Positions 59,889 through 64,000 of a stretch of DNA of 64,000 nt are shown here, one piece after another. The translations under genes were made by a program, and so were the position numbers. The first letter of the stretch is position 1. The number at the start of each line of letters is the position of its first letter. Source of the stretch: Clostridia bacterium (GTDB lineage Bacteria; Bacillota; Clostridia; Oscillospirales; Butyricicoccaceae); NCBI GenBank assembly GCA_017408985.1, contig JAFQTO010000064.1, forward strand, positions 16,258 through 80,257, in the 5' to 3' direction. A model generated the notes under the pieces. That model worked only from the letters and a program-made list of their open reading frames with translations. It was not told the origin of the DNA and made no database searches.

Positions 59889-60999
59889 TTCCCTCTTCCT
59901 CCTTTACGGTGTTATTCTCGATGCGGATAAGGCGGCGGTACAGCCTGCCCTCGGGCTCACTTTCGGCTGCCCAGACCTTTTTACCTTCGCCCGTCAGCAG
60001 TTTGACCGTGTCGGCAACCGTGCTGAGACAGCTGTTTCGGTCGTAGATGATGCAGGCGTCCAGCGGCTCGGGGGGCTGGGTGTTGAGAAAACGCTCCAGC
60101 TCGTCAAAATACAGTGCAAACCCTATTGCCTGCTTGCCCTTTTTGCCCATTTTTTCCATCAGGTTATCGTATCTGCCGCCCGAAAGCACGGCTCTCGACA
60201 CGCCCTTGACGTAACCGCAGAAGATAAGTCCGTTGTAATACTGCGTATCCGAGGGGATGGAAAAGTCCAGTCGGATGTTGTTCTTCAGCTCGCCCAGCAC
60301 GTCATAGAGCATCTCCAGCTCCTCTGCGGCGGCGCGCATAGCGTCGGTCCTGCACATGGCTTTTGCCTGCTCTATGCACTCACGGAAGCTGCCGCTTATA
60401 TCCATGGCGGCGAATATGGCGTCTGCCTGCTGCTTAGTCAGCACATCTCCCGTCATTGCGGTTATGCCGTGGTGGTTTTTGCCCTCGATGCAGGTCCTCA
60501 CCGCCTTTTCCGCGGCTGCGCTGAGACCGAGGTTCTCAAACAGTCCCGACAAAAATCCCGTGTGCGACAGACTTATAAGACTGCCCGTGTCGATAAGGCG
60601 CAGAGAGCGCACAGCCAGCGACACCATCTCAAGACTGGTATAGGGGCTGACTTTGCCGATATGCTCGATGCCTATCTGATAGGTCTCCTTGTACTCGGTG
60701 GCCGAATGTGCGGCGCGGTAGACGTTCTCGGTATAATAGAGCTTTTCGCTGCCGCTTTGGTTCTCCTTGGTGCGCTTGACGATGCTGAGAGTAACGTCGG
60801 GTCTCAGCGCCATAAGCTTGCCGTCAAGGTCGGTAAAGGTCAAAAGACTGCTTCCTGCCAGATAATCACGGTTGCGGGCGTAGAAATCGTACTCCTCAAA
60901 CTTGCCCATTCTGAACTTTTTGTAGCCGTGTCTTTCGTAAAGGGCGCGCAGTTCCAGAGATACCTGCTCATCCCGTCTGAGTGTACCCGAAAAATTCAT
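59881..60999 (-). CDS. hisZ: ATP phosphoribosyltransferase regulatory subunit HisZ
   Basis: HisZ is a catalytically inert HisRS paralogue that binds histidine and the short HisG. The 372-residue protein has class II synthetase fold pieces (MALRPDVTLSIVKR, YYTENVYRAA) but lacks the HisRS anticodon domain. ATG 60999 fits the family N-terminus (MNFSGTLRRDEQVSLELRAL); its AAGGAG lies 12 nt upstream, and GTG 61008 is an alternative. It is the first gene of the his operon. Confidence 0.92.
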   Translation of the reverse strand: MNFSGTLRRDEQVSLELRALYERHGYKKFRMGKFEEYDFYARNRDYLAGSSLLTFTDLDGKLMALRPDVTLSIVKRTKENQSGSEKLYYTENVYRAAHSATEYKETYQIGIEHIGKVSPYTSLEMVSLAVRSLRLIDTGSLISLSHTGFLSGLFENLGLSAAAEKAVRTCIEGKNHHGITAMTGDVLTKQQADAIFAAMDISGSFRECIEQAKAMCRTDAMRAAAEELEMLYDVLGELKNNIRLDFSIPSDTQYYNGLIFCGYVKGVSRAVLSGGRYDNLMEKMGKKGKQAIGFALYFDELERFLNTQPPEPLDACIIYDRNSCLSTVADTVKLLTGEGKKVWAAESEPEGRLYRRLIRIENNTVKEEEGNA

Positions 61000-61097
61000 A
61001 ACAAACACTCGCTCCTTTTTGTAAATCAGCTGTAAGCTCCGCAGACTGTCGGCGGCACGCGCCGCCCTCTGACAACCGCAGATACGTAATTCACCCG

Positions 61098-61121
61098 TAT
61101 AGGTCGGTCACGTGACCTATA
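61098..61121. promoter_or_regulatory. Nested palindromes at the his operon start site
   Basis: TATAGGTC (61098-61105) and GACCTATA (61114-61121) form an inverted repeat, and inside it GGTCACGTGACC (61106-61117) is a perfect 12-bp palindrome. The pair overlaps the -10 box and likely start of transcription, a position suited to a repressor, or to a hairpin at the very 5' end of the transcript. Confidence 0.55.
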
Positions 61122-61147
61122 TTATCACGCTTTAGCGCTTTAGTCAA
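61119..61147 (-). promoter_or_regulatory. Promoter of the his operon
   Basis: On the minus strand TTGACT (61147-61142) and TAATAT (61124-61119) are 17 bp apart. The leader of about 112 nt contains a GGCGGC-GCGT-GCCGCC hairpin extended by TGTC/GACA (about 61047-61074), without a T run or T-box motif. The 279-bp gap 61000-61278 contains this and nothing coding. Confidence 0.7.
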
Positions 61148-61278
61148 GTAAATCGCTAAAATATTTTCAGCAGAGACTTCCCATTTAACCGATATATTAT
61201 AGCACAGTCTCCCGTATTATTCCACAGTTTTCGGCACAAAAAAATCGGGACGGAAGAATTTTCCGTCCCGAGAGCAGG

Positions 61279-61734
61279 TCATTTGCCCGTTTTTGCCGTT
61301 CTGCTCTTTTTTATCAGCCGTGACAAAGCGGCAACGGTGACTATTCCCAGCGACAGAGCCGCCGCCAGTTCAAGTGTGTACACGCCCCTCTGCATAAACA
61401 GCTCAAAGTCGTTTCCCACCGCCGAGGACATAGTGTAGTACAGCGAGCCGCCGGGGATGAGGGGGATAAGATTGACTATCCAGAAGGTCGTGCGGGGAGT
61501 TTTCATCACTCTTGCGAATATCTCGGCATACACCGATGCCGCCGCCGACACAACAAAATATCTGATAGGCTCGTTTGCCACCACGCCGCCCAGCAGTTCA
61601 AACAACAGCCAGGCAAACATACCGCCCAGCGCGCCCACAAGGAGCTTTTTGCCGCGGATATTGAACAGCACGCCAAACCCCAGCGTACCCACTGCGGCGG
61701 CAAGGACCCTGATAACCACCTGCATATCCATCAT
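61279..61734 (-). CDS. Threonine/serine exporter family protein, small (ThrE_2-like) subunit
   Basis: The 151-residue protein has four to five membrane helices and the family segment NLIPLIPGGSLYYTMSS (about residue 87). It matches the second half of ThrE-type exporters, which in many Firmicutes is encoded apart from the larger part. It overlaps the larger subunit gene by 4 nt, so the two should form one transporter. Confidence 0.87.
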   Translation of the reverse strand: MMDMQVVIRVLAAAVGTLGFGVLFNIRGKKLLVGALGGMFAWLLFELLGGVVANEPIRYFVVSAAASVYAEIFARVMKTPRTTFWIVNLIPLIPGGSLYYTMSSAVGNDFELFMQRGVYTLELAAALSLGIVTVAALSRLIKKSRTAKTGK

Positions 61735-62492
61735 ACTGCCAGACCTCCGTAGATATAGGCTATGGCGATATATCCCAGCACCATACAGCTTGCCAGCAGT
61801 ATCGCCTCTATAGCGCGCAGGATGCCCGTCATGGTGTCCCCCGCGAACAGATCGCGCAAAGCGTTGGTGAATCCCACACCGGGGATAAGCGACATAATAT
61901 TGCCGATGATGATATTATCCACGCTGTCCACCAGACCGAAATGCAGGCACATAAACGCCAGCGTGCTGAACACCGCCGAGCAGAAAAACCGCACCATCAT
62001 CTTGTTGACCGAGTGTTTCTCGGCTTTGAGCACCAGAAATCCCACCACGCCGCCGATCAGGAAGGACGCCGCCGTTTCTCTCAGACTGCGGCTGCCGAAA
62101 AACACGGTAAACGAGCCTGCTATCACCGCGTAGAACACTATCTGCTCCCAGAACGAATATGTCCTGACCCTCTCTGCCTGCTCAAGCTTGCTTCTGAACT
62201 CCTCGCTTGTGGGCGTAGTTGCCGTTATCTGACGGGCAAGCGCGTTGAGACGGTGGAGTTTTTCGATATTGACCGACGAGCTTTTGATGCGGCGGGTGTG
62301 TGTAAACTCCCTGCCGTCCTCCATCTCTGCGGTGACCACTATGTTTGAGGTGGTCACGTACGCGTCCACCCGCACGGCACCGTAGCCGGTACACATACGC
62401 TCTATGCTGTCCTCGACCCTGTATACCTCTGCCCCCGAGCATACCATCTGCTCGCACAGCTCGACTATACAGCGCAAAAGTTCCTGCGTCAT
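61731..62492 (-). CDS. Threonine/serine exporter family protein, large (ThrE_1-like) subunit
   Basis: The 253-residue protein has an N-terminal soluble part with CSGAEVYRVEDSIERMC (about residues 17-33) and five membrane helices with IMSLIPGVGFTNALRDLFAGD, as in the first half of ThrE. The start at 62492 is the ATG after a GGGGG stretch 10 nt upstream; the longer open frame to 62537 crosses the promoter region. Export of small hydroxy amino acids is the family function; the exact substrate is unproven. Confidence 0.87.
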   Translation of the reverse strand: MTQELLRCIVELCEQMVCSGAEVYRVEDSIERMCTGYGAVRVDAYVTTSNIVVTAEMEDGREFTHTRRIKSSSVNIEKLHRLNALARQITATTPTSEEFRSKLEQAERVRTYSFWEQIVFYAVIAGSFTVFFGSRSLRETAASFLIGGVVGFLVLKAEKHSVNKMMVRFFCSAVFSTLAFMCLHFGLVDSVDNIIIGNIMSLIPGVGFTNALRDLFAGDTMTGILRAIEAILLASCMVLGYIAIAYIYGGLAV

Positions 62493-62527
62493 CTGATTTT
62501 CGCCCCCGTAATACTGTCTGCCGAAGA

Positions 62528-62556
62528 ATACTACCACAGCCGCTTCTATATGTCAA
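62528..62556 (-). promoter_or_regulatory. Promoter of the thrE-type genes
   Basis: On the minus strand TTGACA (62556-62551) and TAGTAT (62533-62528) are 17 bp apart, 36 bp before the chosen start codon. Confidence 0.7.
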
Positions 62557-62640
62557 ATTGTATTTTGTTATGCTTTTTATATTAATTAGGTTATACTTGC
62601 CGCTTTGATGCGTATTTTTTGCCAAAACGCACTTTTTGCC

Positions 62641-62669
62641 TTTACTGACTGCGGTTTATGTTATATACT
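62641..62669 (+). promoter_or_regulatory. Promoter of the aldo/keto reductase gene
   Basis: TTTACT (62641-62646) and TATACT (62664-62669) are 17 bp apart; the start codon is 33 bp further on. Confidence 0.6.
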
Positions 62670-62701
62670 ATAACCAACTTATATGGAAATGGGGTCTCGT
62701 T

Positions 62702-63826
62702 ATGCTTTATAAGAATTTCAAGGGTCTATCTCTGTCGGCGCTGGGTCTCGGCTGTATGCGTCTGCCCGTAACCGGGAATAATTCTGCCATCGACGAGGAA
62801 ATGACCGCGCAGATGGTGGAATACGCCATGCAAAACGGCATCAACTACTACGACACCGCCTGGGGTTACCACGGCGGCAACTCGGAGACGGTCATAGGCA
62901 GGATCCTCAACAAATACGACCGCAAGAACTATTACATCGCCACCAAATTCCCCGGATACGATCTGAGCAATATGGAAAACGCACCCGAGATCTTCGAAAA
63001 ACAGCTGCAAAAGACGGGTATGGAGTATTTTGACTTCTATCTTATCCACAACGTCAGCGAAAAGAACATCAACCAGTACCTCGACCCCAAATATAACATC
63101 GTTCCCTACCTGCTTGAGCAGAAAAAGGCAGGCAGGATCAAACATCTCGGCTTTTCCGCCCACGCAAAGACCTCCGAGATGGAGCGGTTTTTGCGCGCTT
63201 ACGGTGAGCATATGGAGTTTTGCCAGATACAGCTCAACTGGATGGACTGGGATCTGCAGGACGCAAAGGGCAAGGTCGAACTGCTTCGCCGCTACGGTCT
63301 GCCCGTGTGGGTAATGGAGCCTCTTCGCGGCGGCAGGCTGGCCACACTCAGCGACAAGTATCTCAAGCAGCTGAGTCAGCTGCGCTCTGAATCCGTACCC
63401 GCCTGGGGATTCAGATTCCTGCAGTCTGTCCCCGACGTCGTGGTGACCCTGTCGGGTATGTCCAATATGGAGCAGCTTAAAGAGAATATAGAAATATTCA
63501 AGACCGAAAAGCCCACCACCGAAAGCGAGAACCGAGTGCTGTTCGATATCGCCCGCGAAATGTCGGCAGCCGTTCCCTGCACCGCCTGCCGCTACTGCAC
63601 CGAGTATTGCCCTATGGGGCTTGATATACCCGATCTTATCAATATGTATAATCAGGAGGTCTTCACCCCCGGCGGATTTCTGATCAAAATGCAACTCGGC
63701 GCTATGGACAAAGAAAAACACCCCTCCTCCTGCATCGGCTGCCGTGCGTGCGAAAAGGTCTGCCCCCAGCTGATAAAGATCCCCGACGTACTGCGTGATC
63801 TGTGTGAAAAAACAGAGAAGAAGTAA
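62702..63826 (+). CDS. Aldo/keto reductase with C-terminal 4Fe-4S domain
   Basis: The 374-residue protein has an AKR TIM barrel (residues about 1-270: LGLGCMRLP, YYDTAWGYHGGNSE with the catalytic Asp and Tyr, IHNVSEKN) and a C-terminal ferredoxin-like domain with CTACRYCTEYCP (about residue 290) and CIGCRACEKVCP (about 347). This type is common in anaerobes and couples NAD(P)H, or ferredoxin-type electrons, to carbonyl reduction. The substrate is unknown. The start at 62702 is after the promoter. Confidence 0.93.
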   Translation: MLYKNFKGLSLSALGLGCMRLPVTGNNSAIDEEMTAQMVEYAMQNGINYYDTAWGYHGGNSETVIGRILNKYDRKNYYIATKFPGYDLSNMENAPEIFEKQLQKTGMEYFDFYLIHNVSEKNINQYLDPKYNIVPYLLEQKKAGRIKHLGFSAHAKTSEMERFLRAYGEHMEFCQIQLNWMDWDLQDAKGKVELLRRYGLPVWVMEPLRGGRLATLSDKYLKQLSQLRSESVPAWGFRFLQSVPDVVVTLSGMSNMEQLKENIEIFKTEKPTTESENRVLFDIAREMSAAVPCTACRYCTEYCPMGLDIPDLINMYNQEVFTPGGFLIKMQLGAMDKEKHPSSCIGCRACEKVCPQLIKIPDVLRDLCEKTEKK

Positions 63827-63894
63827 AGAAAGCAGAGATGCAAAAAGCTCCCGACGTGTCGGGCACCTACCGTAAAGCAGTTTTTTATCAATAT

Positions 63895-63925
63895 CAAAAG
63901 GGACGAGGTTTTCTCGTCCCTTTTG
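63895..63925 (+). terminator. Terminator after the aldo/keto reductase gene
   Basis: CAAAAGGGACGAG (63895-63907) pairs perfectly with CTCGTCCCTTTTG (63913-63925). Confidence 0.8.
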
Positions 63926-63934
63926 CACACTTCC

Positions 63935-63991
63935 TTGCCTGCAAGGTATAGTGTGTTATACTGTGTTTTGTTTTTGGGTGGTAAAGGAGTG
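63935..63991 (+). promoter_or_regulatory. Promoter and ribosome site of a gene beyond the window
   Basis: TTGCCT (63935-63940) and TATACT (63957-63962) are 16 bp apart, followed by AAAGGAGTGAT (63983-63993), which resembles a ribosome-binding site. An ATG at 63992 is too close to the site; the true start may be just past the window edge. Confidence 0.45.
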
Positions 63992-64000
63992 ATGTTTTTG

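Noticed and set aside
1..64000. CRISPR arrays, tRNA and rRNA genes, insertion sequences, phage genes
   Set aside because: Intergenic gaps are short and were read for repeats and cloverleaf patterns; none fits, and no transposase, integrase or Cas protein is encoded.

Overview
This window looks like chromosome from an anaerobic, probably spore-forming Clostridia member, most like the Oscillospiraceae/Ruminococcaceae. The support is [FeFe]-hydrogenase maturation genes, an Rnf-type complex, SpoIIE, a SleB-like cortex hydrolase, a CotJC-like manganese catalase, strong AGGAGG ribosome-binding sites and sigma-A promoters of the TTGACA-17-TATAAT type. I see no rRNA, tRNA, CRISPR array, phage or insertion sequence. 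The genus is an inference.

Layout. 1-10.7 kb: end of a manganese catalase gene, an intergenic repeat, the minus-strand hydrogenase maturation operon (TM1266-type regulator, hydE, hydG, hydF) behind a leader with competing hairpins, then a plus-strand lipoprotein/MBOAT/DHHW set for polymer O-acylation, a Fic protein with an HTH domain, and an ECF sigma/anti-sigma pair. 10.7-21.4 kb: a long minus-strand run zapA, U32 protease, maf, mreC, mreD, PBP2, minD, an mgsA-like gene, hisS, aspS, with mreB and minC absent. 21.6-28.4 kb: CYTH protein, pta, spoIIE with a tiny overlapping membrane-protein ORF, a sodium:solute symporter and a ceramidase-like protein without the usual Ser.

28.4-36.4 kb: a flavin electron-transfer cluster on the minus strand (tandem-repeat lipoprotein, ApbE, RnfC, D, G, E, A, NusG-domain-II protein, Gx transporter) without rnfB and with a double-FMN-domain RnfG. 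36.5-40.0 kb: rpmG, secE, nusG, rplK, rplA, rplJ, rplL, with a recognisable L10 leader. 40.3-44.1 kb: nnrD, a GNAT, rsmI, a tRNA/rRNA-type N6 methyltransferase and a SleB-like hydrolase. 44.1-52.5 kb: a GlcNAc module with two tandem GH20 enzymes lacking signal peptides, nagA, a NagB-ROK kinase fusion and a divergent AraC regulator. 52.5-61 kb: a WYL regulator with twin operators and a nine-gene histidine operon (hisZGDCBHAF-IE). 61-64 kb: a split ThrE-type exporter and an aldo/keto reductase with two 4Fe-4S motifs.

The most promising items for new biology are the rnfB-less Rnf/flavoprotein cluster, the NagB-ROK fusion inside a compact GlcNAc regulon, and the hyd-operon leader, which resembles a riboswitch or attenuator I cannot assign to a known class.
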